From NCBI GenBank assembly GCA_964579415.1, contig CAZOGW010000012.1:1-41913 (forward strand): DNA of 41,913 bases, given 5' to 3'. Each line of letters starts with the position of its first letter. Position 1 is the first letter of the stretch. Positions 24,395-31,863 of this stretch are shown here, one piece after another. A program made the translations under genes and the position numbers. The notes under the pieces are model-generated. The model ran no database searches. It was not told the origin of the DNA and saw only the letters and a list, made by a program, of their open reading frames with translations. The stretch comes from CAZOGW01 sp964579415. GTDB lineage: Bacteria > Actinomycetota > Acidimicrobiia > Spongiisociales > UBA5794.

Positions 24395-24502
24395 CTAGCG
24401 GTTGAGCTGGAGGGAGACGCTGCTGCTGTACGCCGCGAGGTACGGATCGACCGGTGTCGCGATCATCGCCGGACGCCGCCGCGTGAATCGGATGCGTGCC
24501 AT
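24395..24502 (-). CDS. Putative 35-aa basic peptide (second of tandem micro-ORFs)
   Basis: Encodes a 35-residue peptide beginning MARIRFTRRRPAMIATPVD and ending LQLNR. It has an Arg-rich N-terminus and a neutral Ser/Leu C-terminal part. An excellent AGGGAGG lies 6 nt before the ATG, embedded in the last codons of the 31-aa ORF, whose stop is 1 nt upstream. A perfect hairpin follows the stop. Coding capacity is supported by signals rather than homology; no family recognised. A secreted signal, a RiPP-like precursor or a regulatory micropeptide are all possible. Confidence 0.5.
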   Translation of the reverse strand: MARIRFTRRRPAMIATPVDPYLAAYSSSVSLQLNR

Positions 24503-24503
24503 G

Positions 24504-24599
24504 TCATACCTCCCTTCGTAGGTTGCTCTGCCAGGCCCCGATGGTCCGTTCCCAGTTGCGGAGGAAGGCCTGGCGCTCCGCCGGTGTCGTGAACGTCAT
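24504..24599 (-). CDS. Putative 31-aa peptide (first of tandem micro-ORFs)
   Basis: Encodes a 31-residue peptide starting MTFTTPAERQAFLRNWER and ending in SNLRREV, probably a single amphipathic helix with two tryptophans. A clean GGAGAGA lies about 7 nt before the ATG, and upstream is a promoter with the 20-bp motif and a TACTTT -10 hexamer. The 35-aa ORF follows after 1 nt. Unrecognised. The quality of promoter, ribosome binding sites and terminator around two such short frames argues that the pair is expressed. Confidence 0.5.
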   Translation of the reverse strand: MTFTTPAERQAFLRNWERTIGAWQSNLRREV

Positions 24600-24630
24600 G
24601 TTCTGTCTCTCCTGGTGTTGTCGTGCTGTC

Positions 24631-24676
24631 AAAGTACGGCCGATCCTTCCGGTGTACATCGGTAAGGGCTGCCCAA
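24631..24676 (-). promoter_or_regulatory. Promoter of the micro-ORF pair with shared 20-bp motif
   Basis: On the minus strand TTGGGCAGCCCTTACCGATG (24676-24657) is followed by exactly 19 nt and the -10 hexamer TACTTT (24636-24631). The transcription start would be about 25 nt before the 31-aa ORF. Confidence 0.55.
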
Positions 24677-24750
24677 TTGGACGCCGTCGCCGGGTTCGGA
24701 TCACCTATGTGGCGTTGACGGCCGGCGGCGTCCTGGTGGGCTGCCGGTTC

Positions 24751-25299
24751 TCAGTGGTTGTGTGCGACGGAGTCCATCCCGCACTTGCCGGGCTCGACCG
24801 TCTGCGGGATGGTCAGCGGGCCTTCCGCGGGCGCCTCGAAGAAGGTCGCCAGCACCACCGTCGGCTCGTCGGTGGGGTTGAAGGCGGTGTGGACGTTCCG
24901 TCGCCCCGGGTCGATGAAGACCGTTCCCGCGGCGTAGGGGCGGTGCACGCAGTCGTTGGCGTTGACGTAGACCAGCTCGCCTTCGGTCACATTGGCAATC
25001 ACCGGTCCCGGGTGCGTGTGCCAGGGGAACTGAGCGCCGGGCTGCACCGTGATCCGAACCACCACGGTGCGGGAGGGCTCGGTGACATCGATCTTGAACG
25101 GCTTGGCGGGCCGGGACTCGGCCGCCTTGTCCTCCAGGTCGACCCGCAAGGTCAAGTTCACGTCGTCGGTGAACTGGGCCCGGCTGCTGAGGATCTCGGT
25201 GCCGATGGGCGGAGGCGACGGCTGGGCCATCGCCGCCACGGCGGCGCTCAGGACGACCGCAAGGGACAGGGCCCCGGCGATCAGGATTCGCTTGTTCAT
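24751..25299 (-). CDS. Secreted cupin domain protein
   Basis: Protein of 182 aa with a Sec signal peptide (cleavage near AAVAAMA-QPSPPP) and a single cupin barrel. The metal-binding motif is present as PWHTHPGPVIANVTEGE, and later NVHTAFNPTDEP supplies the second-motif histidine. Ligand or substrate unknown; a metal-binding extracytoplasmic cupin with dioxygenase or sensing activity is possible. GGAG about 11 nt before the ATG. It lies 86 nt downstream of the FAD oxidoreductase on the same strand and may share its transcript. Confidence 0.82.
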   Translation of the reverse strand: MNKRILIAGALSLAVVLSAAVAAMAQPSPPPIGTEILSSRAQFTDDVNLTLRVDLEDKAAESRPAKPFKIDVTEPSRTVVVRITVQPGAQFPWHTHPGPVIANVTEGELVYVNANDCVHRPYAAGTVFIDPGRRNVHTAFNPTDEPTVVLATFFEAPAEGPLTIPQTVEPGKCGMDSVAHNH

Positions 25300-25385
25300 G
25301 TCTCGTTAGCTCCTTTGCTGCTTGATGAGACGCTGTCACTGCCGATGGCCACACCGGGGTGGTGGACGCCGGCTCCTCGCCCCGG

Positions 25386-26777
25386 CTACTGCGCCGGTGC
25401 GATGTTCTGGTTGATCCGGAAGACGTTGTCGGGGTCGTACTCGGCCTTGATGCGGGCCAGTCGGGCGAAGTTCGGCCCGTAGGTGGCCCGTACCCGGTCG
25501 GTTCCCTCACCCTCCCCGAGGAAGTTGACGTAGGCGCCGCCAGACGAGAAGGGGTGCAGCGCCTCCCAGTAGTCGACGGTCCAGTTGCGGATCAGGTCGC
25601 CGTTGGCGGGATCGGGGTCCACGCCCACGATCACCTGGGCGAACGTGACGTCGCGGTGCGAGAAGGCGGTGTCGCCGACGGCGGTGCGTCGGGCCGCTCC
25701 GTCGATGGGATACAGGTGCATCGACGACAGCGCCGTGGGCATGCGCCGACCGTGGTCGACGTGCCGGGAGACCGCCTCGTCGCTCAACCCGGCGAAGAAG
25801 TCCGCACGCCAGTACCACTGCATCCCCGGTGGGTAGAGGGCATCGAAGGCGGTCTGGAGGTGGGGGAAGTCGGCGCTGTGGATGGCGTGCAGCGCGGGGC
25901 GGCCCACCCTCTCGACCGGGGCGAGGTCCGCTGCCGCCTGGTCTTCGGGCCCGGTGTGACACCAGACGATGCCACACATCTGCTGTCCATGGAGTTCGGC
26001 GGGGAACGACGGCGCCGGCGGGACGGTGAGGAAGGCGAAGAATCCGTTGAGCGCTTCCGGCGCAGCCGGGATGAATTGGCGATACCAGGTCAACACCTCG
26101 GCGGCCTGGTCGATCGGCCATAGTGTGGGGCCGGCGGTGACGGTGCCGAGGGGATTGAGGCGGAACAGGAACGACGTCACCACGCCGAAGTTGCCCCCGC
26201 CGCCGCGGATGGCCCAGAACAGGTCGGGATGCCGATCCGCGTCCACGGACACCCGGGACCCGTCGGCCAGGACCATCTCGGCGCCGAGCAGGTTGTCGAT
26301 GGTGAGGCCGAAGCGTCTGGTGAGATGTCCGATGCCGCCGCCCAGGGTGAGGCCACCGATTCCCGTGGCCGAGACGACCCCGGTGGGCACGACGGCCCCG
26401 ACGGTCGCGGTGGCGGCGTCGAGGTCGGCGAGAGTGGCGCCGCCGCCGACGCGCACGGTTCCGGCGGCGGCGTCCACCTCGATGGCACACATCGACGACA
26501 GGTCGATCACCAGGCCGTCGTCGACTGAGCCCAAACCCGCCCCGCTGTGCCCGCCGCCGCGGACCGCCAGGGGCAGGTCGTGGTCGCGGGCGAACTTGAT
26601 GGCGGCGGTCACGTCGGCGCCGCCGGCACAACGGACGATGACGGCGGGATGTCTGTCGATCATGGCGTTGTGCAGGCGGCGGGCCTCTTCATAGACGCCG
26701 TCACCGGGCATGACGACCCGTCCCTGCAGGTCGGCTGCAAGGCGCTGGACATCGAGTTCGAGCTGTCCGAGTCCCAT
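25386..26777 (-). CDS. FAD-binding oxidoreductase, berberine-bridge-enzyme type
   Basis: Flavoenzyme of 463 aa with an N-terminal FAD_binding_4 domain (about 35-190) and a C-terminal BBE domain (last 45 residues, YDPDNVFRINQNIAP). His77 in RGGGHS is the usual site of covalent FAD attachment; the second attachment cysteine of bicovalent members is replaced (GVVSATGIGG, Ser136 region), so FAD is probably held by one bond. These enzymes oxidise alcohols, sugars or alkaloid-like substrates with O2; the substrate is unknown. AAGGAGA precedes the ATG. The promoter carries three CGTTCGG repeats directly downstream of the BTAD regulator gene. Confidence 0.87.
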   Translation of the reverse strand: MGLGQLELDVQRLAADLQGRVVMPGDGVYEEARRLHNAMIDRHPAVIVRCAGGADVTAAIKFARDHDLPLAVRGGGHSGAGLGSVDDGLVIDLSSMCAIEVDAAAGTVRVGGGATLADLDAATATVGAVVPTGVVSATGIGGLTLGGGIGHLTRRFGLTIDNLLGAEMVLADGSRVSVDADRHPDLFWAIRGGGGNFGVVTSFLFRLNPLGTVTAGPTLWPIDQAAEVLTWYRQFIPAAPEALNGFFAFLTVPPAPSFPAELHGQQMCGIVWCHTGPEDQAAADLAPVERVGRPALHAIHSADFPHLQTAFDALYPPGMQWYWRADFFAGLSDEAVSRHVDHGRRMPTALSSMHLYPIDGAARRTAVGDTAFSHRDVTFAQVIVGVDPDPANGDLIRNWTVDYWEALHPFSSGGAYVNFLGEGEGTDRVRATYGPNFARLARIKAEYDPDNVFRINQNIAPAQ

Positions 26778-26830
26778 CAGGGTCTCCTTCGTGGGTGGAG
26801 GCGAGGGGCGCGCGGGGCGCCGGCCTGCGG

Positions 26831-26875
26831 AACGTATCGGGGACGGCGTTCGGGAAACGTTCGGAAGGCGTTCGG
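26831..26875 (-). promoter_or_regulatory. SARP/BTAD-type promoter: three heptamers at 11-bp period and a -10 box
   Basis: CGTTCGG (CCGAACG on the transcribed minus strand) occurs at 26847-26853, 26858-26864 and 26869-26875, an exact 11-bp period, so the copies lie on one helix face. After 10 nt comes a -10 hexamer TACGTT (26836-26831). SARP activators bind direct heptamer repeats of 11-bp period close upstream of the -10 box, and a BTAD regulator gene ends 65 bp upstream. The 5' leader would be about 46 nt. Confidence 0.7.
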
Positions 26876-26939
26876 CCGCACGAAACCCCGGCGCGTCGGA
26901 CGGTGGAGCCGGACCGTCCCCGGTTCGGTGCCGCCGAAC

Positions 26940-29900
26940 TCAGACCTGGGTGAGCAGGGCGTCCGCTGCGGCGAGATCGGCTGGATTGGAGCCCGAGGAG
27001 GTCTTGCGTATCGGTGCCAGCAGCGTCGCCGCCTCATCGTCCCGTCCCGCCGCCAGGTAGCGGCCCGCCAGATCGATGGCGGCGCGCAGTTCCAGGGCAC
27101 GACTGCCCTGCCGGCTCGCCTCGTCGAGGGCTTTACACAGAATTGCCTCGCCCGCCTCGCCGGGCTCGAGCCTCGCCGCCAGCCGCCACAGCTCGGGGAG
27201 CCACCACAGCTCGGCGTTGGCGGCCGCCAGGGAGCGGGCACGGGTGAGGACGTCGGCGGCGCGGTCCCGGTGTCCACCCTCGACGAGCACCGCGCTGAGG
27301 AGACCGAGATAGAAAGGGATCCGAGCACTGGCGCGGTAGGCGCCGAACTCCTCCAACCCGGTGCGGATGAGTGCCTCTCCGGGCCGCCCGCCGATGACGG
27401 CACCCTCCATGATGCGGGCCCAGTCGCCGTAGTAGCGGTACCCGTACCGGTCGCACAACCTGCGCCCGCTCCGCGCCAGCGCCAGTGCGCCCTCCTCGTC
27501 ACCGAGGAGATACGACGTGATCGATCCGTAGGCGTACACCAGTGCCTGACTGAAGGGGTGGCCGGTCGCCTCGGCCATGGCGACCGCCTGCGACGACGCC
27601 TCGGCGGCGTCGGTGGAGCGTCCTTTCAGCCACAGGCCGTGGGCACGCCAGGCCAGGACCATCGGGCGGGCCCGGAAGCCGAACGGCAGCAGTTCGGCGG
27701 TGCTGGTGAGTCGCTCCGCCTCCTCGAAGTGTTCCAACGCCTCGTCGAGTCGGCCCAGTGTCACCAGGGATCCGGCCAGGGTGAAGTGCGCTTGCCCGGC
27801 GAACCGGGACCGGTCGTGGTTGCGATTCAGCACCTCGGCGGCGAGGCGCTTCGACCACTCCATCCGCCCTTGAACGTAGGCGTGCCCCCACAGGGCGATC
27901 AGGCTGCTGCACACCGCGTCGGGCTCTCTGAGTGCCTTGCCGAGCGATATCGCCCGCTCCAGCGAGTCCCCCAACTCGGGTGCCGAGTAGCCCCGCAGCG
28001 CGTTGAGCGAGGGCGTGAGGGCGAGGCGGAGCGACAGCTCGGTACGATCCCTCTCCTCGCCCGCCGGTTGGGACGCCAGTAGGTCGAGGGCTCGGGTGTA
28101 GTGAGTTGCCGCCTCCTCATTGGCGAACACGGCGGTGGCGCCCTGAGCGGCGGCGGCATAGTGGCCGATGGCGCGCTCCGGCTGGCCCCCCAGCTCGTAC
28201 TGCTCGGCAACGAGCGCCGATTCCGGGCCCAGCGTTCCGGGCTGCAGCTTCTCCATGGCAGCGGCGATACGCCGGTGCAGGAGGCGGCGGTGGGGCGGTG
28301 TGAGCCGTTTGTAGGCGGCGTCGCGGAGCAGGTCGTGAGAGAAGTCGTAGGTGGTCGCGGTACGTTCTCGGAGCAGTCGCCGGCGCCACAGCTCGTCGAC
28401 GGCCGCCATCAGGTCATCGTCCCCGATGCCGGCGACGGTGGCCAACAGGTCCAGTGAGAAGTCCCTCCCCACCGCAGCCGCCACCCCGGCCAGTTCCTCG
28501 GCGGCGGGGCCGAGCCGCGACAGCCGGGCGCCGAGAACCGCCTCGGTCCGGGGTGTTGGAAGTGATCCTTCCCGCACGGCTTCCAGCACGAACAGCGGGA
28601 AGCCGCCGGTGGAGCTGTGGAGCTGTGCCACCGCACCGGCGTCGAGTGCCTCGCCGAGCACCGCCCCGGCCAGCATGGCCGACTCTTCGGCTCCCAGTGG
28701 CGCCAGGTCGATCTCGTCGAGGGTGCCTTCGGCACGAGCCCGGTCCAGGAAGGCCACGGCCTCGGCGTTGTCGCCGACCTCCTCGGTGCGTGCGGTGACA
28801 ACGACCAGCGTCGGCACCACGGAACCGAGGTGGAGAAGCACCTCGAGCCACTCCAAGGTGTCGGCGTCGCACCACTGCAGGTCATCGAGCACCAGGAGGG
28901 TGGCCTGCTCTCCGGCGAGGGCGGCGCGCGCCATCCCCTCGAGGAAACTACGGCGCTGCCATGTGTCCGCCCCCGGCTCCGGAGTGCGGAGCACCTCAGC
29001 GCCGCCCAACTCGGGTAGCAGACGGCCCACCTCGGCACGCCACACCGTGTCCAGGCGCACCAGGTGGGGTCGCAACCGCGGCGAGCGCAACCACTCCGCC
29101 ACCGGGGCGAAGGCGAGTCGACCCCGAGATGGGTAACAACGGGCGGTGAGGACGACACCTCCGTAACGACGTACCGTTCCGGCGGCCTCGGCGGCGAGCC
29201 GGGTCTTGCCCACGCCGGCCTCGCCGATGATGGCGACGAGGCGGGGGCCGTCCCTCGTCACCCGGACCCAGGCCCGGTCCAGAGCGGCGCGCTCGGCGGC
29301 GCGGCCCACCAGAGTCACATCTCCGGGCTGGCCCGGTTCGGCGGCCGTCACCGCGGCGTCGAAGAGGCTCCGGTACAGGGCCACGGTATCGGCCGACGGC
29401 GACACCCCCAGCTCGCGCTCGAGGACGGTGGCGCAGCGGTGGTAGGTGTTGAGCGCCGCCGAGCGGTCGTCGTCGCGCACCTGCAGCTCCATGAGACGCC
29501 GGTACCCCGCCTCCTCGTAGGGCTCGAGCGTGGTGCGGCGCCGGGCGTAGCCGATGGCGGCGGTGAGGTCGTCGTCCTCGGCGAGGGCGGTGGTGAGCCG
29601 ATCGATCAGGTCGAGGCAGCGCCGCCGCAACCGCTCACGCTCCGACAGTACCCAGTCTTCGTAGAAGGCCGGCATCAGGTCCCCCCCATAGGCGGTGACC
29701 GCCTCGGTGGCGCTCCGGCGGAACCTGGCGGAGTCGTCCTCGCGTGCGGCGGCGTCGGCGGCGTCGACGGCCGCCTCGAAGACCGCCACGTCGACCACCG
29801 CGGGGGCATCCGACCGCCAGGTGACGGTGACGTGGTCGGTGGTCACGCAGGCGTCCGGGTCGGGTAGGCCGGCCCGCAGGTGATGGAGTTCCCGGCGCAG

Positions 29901-30113
29901 GTTGGTCCGCGCCTGCATCTCGGTGGAGTCCGGCCAGAACACGCCGGCGATGTGATGCCGTGGCTGCGGTTCGCCGCGGTGGAGGACGAGGTATCCGAGC
30001 AGGGCCATGACACGCGGGGCCCGGAATGCGGGAACGGTCTCGCCACCGGCGGCGACACGTTGCTCACCGAGAATCCTGATCTCGACCACGCGGTGTCCCG
30101 TTCGATCCAGCAC
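26940..30113 (-). CDS. BTAD domain transcriptional regulator with AAA ATPase and TPR-like region
   Basis: Large regulator of 1057 aa. An OmpR-like winged-helix domain (about 10-100) starts with VVEIRILG and is followed by a BTAD helical domain (about 105-255), the SARP/AfsR arrangement. A STAND-type ATPase comes next, with Walker A GEAGVGKT (about 296-303) and Walker B LLVLDDLQW (about 407-415), then a long TPR-like helical C-terminus (about 600-1050). Such proteins act as ATP-dependent switches that activate nearby genes. GTG at 30113 used; GTG at 30089 is an alternative that removes 8 residues. A CATCGGG/CCCGATG dyad overlaps the start. Likely targets are the adjacent FAD oxidoreductase and perhaps the 20-bp-motif promoters. 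Confidence 0.88.
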   Translation of the reverse strand: MLDRTGHRVVEIRILGEQRVAAGGETVPAFRAPRVMALLGYLVLHRGEPQPRHHIAGVFWPDSTEMQARTNLRRELHHLRAGLPDPDACVTTDHVTVTWRSDAPAVVDVAVFEAAVDAADAAAREDDSARFRRSATEAVTAYGGDLMPAFYEDWVLSERERLRRRCLDLIDRLTTALAEDDDLTAAIGYARRRTTLEPYEEAGYRRLMELQVRDDDRSAALNTYHRCATVLERELGVSPSADTVALYRSLFDAAVTAAEPGQPGDVTLVGRAAERAALDRAWVRVTRDGPRLVAIIGEAGVGKTRLAAEAAGTVRRYGGVVLTARCYPSRGRLAFAPVAEWLRSPRLRPHLVRLDTVWRAEVGRLLPELGGAEVLRTPEPGADTWQRRSFLEGMARAALAGEQATLLVLDDLQWCDADTLEWLEVLLHLGSVVPTLVVVTARTEEVGDNAEAVAFLDRARAEGTLDEIDLAPLGAEESAMLAGAVLGEALDAGAVAQLHSSTGGFPLFVLEAVREGSLPTPRTEAVLGARLSRLGPAAEELAGVAAAVGRDFSLDLLATVAGIGDDDLMAAVDELWRRRLLRERTATTYDFSHDLLRDAAYKRLTPPHRRLLHRRIAAAMEKLQPGTLGPESALVAEQYELGGQPERAIGHYAAAAQGATAVFANEEAATHYTRALDLLASQPAGEERDRTELSLRLALTPSLNALRGYSAPELGDSLERAISLGKALREPDAVCSSLIALWGHAYVQGRMEWSKRLAAEVLNRNHDRSRFAGQAHFTLAGSLVTLGRLDEALEHFEEAERLTSTAELLPFGFRARPMVLAWRAHGLWLKGRSTDAAEASSQAVAMAEATGHPFSQALVYAYGSITSYLLGDEEGALALARSGRRLCDRYGYRYYGDWARIMEGAVIGGRPGEALIRTGLEEFGAYRASARIPFYLGLLSAVLVEGGHRDRAADVLTRARSLAAANAELWWLPELWRLAARLEPGEAGEAILCKALDEASRQGSRALELRAAIDLAGRYLAAGRDDEAATLLAPIRKTSSGSNPADLAAADALLTQV

Positions 30114-30131
30114 ATCGGGAGATGCCCGATG
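30113..30131. promoter_or_regulatory. Inverted repeat CATCGGG-N5-CCCGATG at the regulator start
   Basis: Perfect 7-bp arms around AGATG overlap the first codon of the BTAD gene, just downstream of a possible minus-strand -10 box (TAATCT, 30147-30142). The arm contains CCGATG, the invariant half of the 20-bp motif found at three neighbouring promoters, so autoregulation is possible. Confidence 0.4.
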
Positions 30132-30201
30132 GACATCCCGCAGATTACCGGTTGCGGTGCGCCGGCGCCGGGCCGGTGGAGGCTCGACATCCGGCCCACA
30201 G

Positions 30202-30268
30202 ATGGGTGGCCGGCGGCTCCGAATAGGTGGTGGCTGCCGATGGCGGGAGAAGACGTGCCCGGTACGTT
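30202..30268 (+). promoter_or_regulatory. Promoter of GNAT-AzlCD with shared 20-bp motif
   Basis: ATAGGTGGTGGCTGCCGATG (30223-30242) is followed by exactly 19 nt and the -10 hexamer TACGTT (30263-30268). A partial second copy, ATGGGTGGCCG, begins at 30202, 21 bp upstream, that is two helical turns away. The -10 context (GGTACGTTC) resembles that of the FAD oxidoreductase promoter (GATACGTTC). Confidence 0.55.
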
Positions 30269-30298
30269 CGCCGCATCACCACATATCAGGAGAGAGAC

Positions 30299-30796
30299 AT
30301 GAGGTTCAACAGTTCAGAGACGGCGCTCCACATCCGGCCTATGGGCCTCGGCGATGCCGCCGCGGTGGACGAGGTGTTCGCCGCCATGTCGCCCGAGGCG
30401 CGGTTCTTCCGCTACCTGCGCGCCATGCCCCAGCTCAGCGACGGCGCCCGCAGGGTGCTGGCGAACGTGGACGGGGTACGCCACTTCGCCCATGTGGCGG
30501 AGGCCGGTGGTGAGGCGGTCGGCATCGCCCGCGTCGTCAAGGACGGTGAAGGCTCCGCCGAACTGGCCGTCGAGGTGGCCGACCGCCACACCGGGCGGGG
30601 GCTGGGCCGTGCCCTGACCCGATCGGTGCTCGATGACGCCGCGGCCCATGGAATCCGTGAGGTCGACCTGCTGCTCCATCCCGACAACCACCGCGCCGTC
30701 CGCCTGTTCCGCTCGCTGGGGGCGCGCTTCGTCTACGACAACGGCCTGCTCTGCGGCAGGATGCCGACGCGCCAAGTGGCGGAACTGGCATCGTGA
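30299..30796 (+). CDS. GNAT family N-acetyltransferase
   Basis: Acetyltransferase of 165 aa with a complete GNAT core. The acetyl-CoA binding loop reads DRHTGRGLGRALTRSVLDDAA (V/IxxxxQxxGxG/A type), followed by HPDNHRAVRLFRSLGARF, the typical motif B. The acceptor substrate is unknown; the N-terminal MSPEARFFRYLRAMPQL resembles the GNAT modules that act on proteins or are fused to acyl-CoA synthetase subunits. Good AGGAGAGA before the ATG. The AzlC GTG overlaps its stop (GTGA), so the three genes form one operon. Confidence 0.87.
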   Translation: MRFNSSETALHIRPMGLGDAAAVDEVFAAMSPEARFFRYLRAMPQLSDGARRVLANVDGVRHFAHVAEAGGEAVGIARVVKDGEGSAELAVEVADRHTGRGLGRALTRSVLDDAAAHGIREVDLLLHPDNHRAVRLFRSLGARFVYDNGLLCGRMPTRQVAELAS

Positions 30797-31497
30797 CCCT
30801 GGCCACCAGGACCCACCCGGCCGCGGCCCCCGCGGTCCGGGCGGGCCTGCTCGACGTCCTACCCATCCTTCTCGGCCTGGCCCCGTTCGGTGTCACCATC
30901 GGGGCCGCCGTCGCCGGCTCGGCGATGGACAACCTGGCGGGCTGGCTCGGCGGGCCGCTGCTCGCCGCCGGTGCCGCCCACCTGGCGATCATTACCACCA
31001 TCGACGCCGGTGGCGGAGCATTGGTCGCCGTCATCACCGCCGTGGTGATCAACGCCCGCCTGGCGGCGTACTCGGCGGCGATGGCGCCGCTCTTCATCGG
31101 CCAGCCGCGCTGGTTCCGCTGGGCGGCCCCGTACGCCCTGGTCGACCAGGCGTTCGCCGTGGCTACGGCCCGCTCCCAGGCCACCGAACCGCGCTGGTTC
31201 CGGCGCTACTGGGTGGCCCTGACGGTGCCGCTGTGCTTGACCTGGTACGCGCTCATCACCGCCGGGATGGCGCTGGGACCGGTGATCCCGGCAAGTTGGG
31301 AGATGTGGTTCGTCTCACCGCTGATGTTCGTCGCCATGGGCGCCCCGTCGGTCCGCGATCGCCGTTCGGTGCGGTCGGCGCTGGTGGCCGTCGTGGTGGC
31401 CGCGGCCACCACCGACCTCCCCGGCGGGGTGGGCCTGGTGCTCGCCATCGCCGCAGGGTGCCTTGCCGGCGCGGCGGGGAGGGACTCCGATGAGTGA
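30793..31497 (+). CDS. azlC: AzlC family branched-chain amino acid exporter, large subunit
   Basis: Membrane protein of 234 aa with five or more hydrophobic segments and the AzlC signature GLLDVLPILLGLAPFGVTIGA near the N-terminus, plus NARLAAYSAAMAP in the middle. With AzlD it forms a two-component exporter of branched-chain amino acids or analogues. GTG start with a 4-nt overlap to the GNAT gene; the AzlD ATG overlaps its end by 8 nt. Confidence 0.87.
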   Translation: MTLATRTHPAAAPAVRAGLLDVLPILLGLAPFGVTIGAAVAGSAMDNLAGWLGGPLLAAGAAHLAIITTIDAGGGALVAVITAVVINARLAAYSAAMAPLFIGQPRWFRWAAPYALVDQAFAVATARSQATEPRWFRRYWVALTVPLCLTWYALITAGMALGPVIPASWEMWFVSPLMFVAMGAPSVRDRRSVRSALVAVVVAAATTDLPGGVGLVLAIAAGCLAGAAGRDSDE

Positions 31498-31789
31498 CCT
31501 GGCCATCATCGTCGCCGCCGGCGCTGCCACCTACGGGCTGCGGGTGTCGTTCATCGCCCTCCTCGCCGGGCGCCGCCTCCCGGCGGGTGTGGAGCGCCTC
31601 GTGGCACAGGTCAAGCCGGCGGCGTTGGCGGCGGTGGCCACCACCGCCGTGGTGAGCCGTGACGCCGTCGACCCGGCGCACATCGCCGCTCTCGCCGCCG
31701 CCGCCATCGTCGCCCGCCGCCGTCCCGACATCCTCCTCAGCCTCGCCGCCGGCATGGCGGTCCTCGTCCTGCTGACTGCCGTGACCTAG
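31490..31789 (+). CDS. azlD: AzlD family branched-chain amino acid exporter, small subunit
   Basis: Small hydrophobic protein of 99 aa with the AzlD signature ATYGLRVSFIALLAGRRLP and three to four membrane segments. GGGGAGGGA lies before the ATG at 31490; the in-frame GTG at 31463 is less likely. The stop codon TAG is itself part of the first CCTAGTA heptamer of the following repeat tract. Confidence 0.85.
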   Translation: MSDLAIIVAAGAATYGLRVSFIALLAGRRLPAGVERLVAQVKPAALAAVATTAVVSRDAVDPAHIAALAAAAIVARRRPDILLSLAAGMAVLVLLTAVT

Positions 31790-31808
31790 TACCTAGTACC
31801 TAATACCT
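31785..31808. repeat. Heptamer tandem repeat (CCTAGTA units)
   Basis: Three to four units of CCTAGTA/CCTAATA at 7-bp period. The tract begins inside the last codons of azlD and provides its stop codon. Confidence 0.75.
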
Positions 31809-31850
31809 CCTGTTAACACTCCTGTCACGGCTCATCCCGGAGTTGCTGCG

Positions 31851-31856
31851 TACACT
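31851..31856 (+). promoter_or_regulatory. Candidate -10 hexamer (TACACT) for a leaderless transcript
   Basis: TACACT ends 7 nt before the ATG at 31864, so transcription would begin at the start codon. There is no Shine-Dalgarno sequence. Confidence 0.45.
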
Positions 31857-31863
31857 CCCGCGG

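Noticed and set aside
24504..24704. 66-codon version of the 31-aa micro-ORF
   Set aside because: The extra 35 codons would lie across the -10 box and the 20-bp motif, and the internal ATG at 24599 has the good Shine-Dalgarno.
25300..25385. CATCGGCAGTGACAGCG upstream of the cupin as a fourth copy of the 20-bp motif
   Set aside because: It is in the opposite orientation relative to the gene, matches only about half the positions and has no -10 box at 19 nt.
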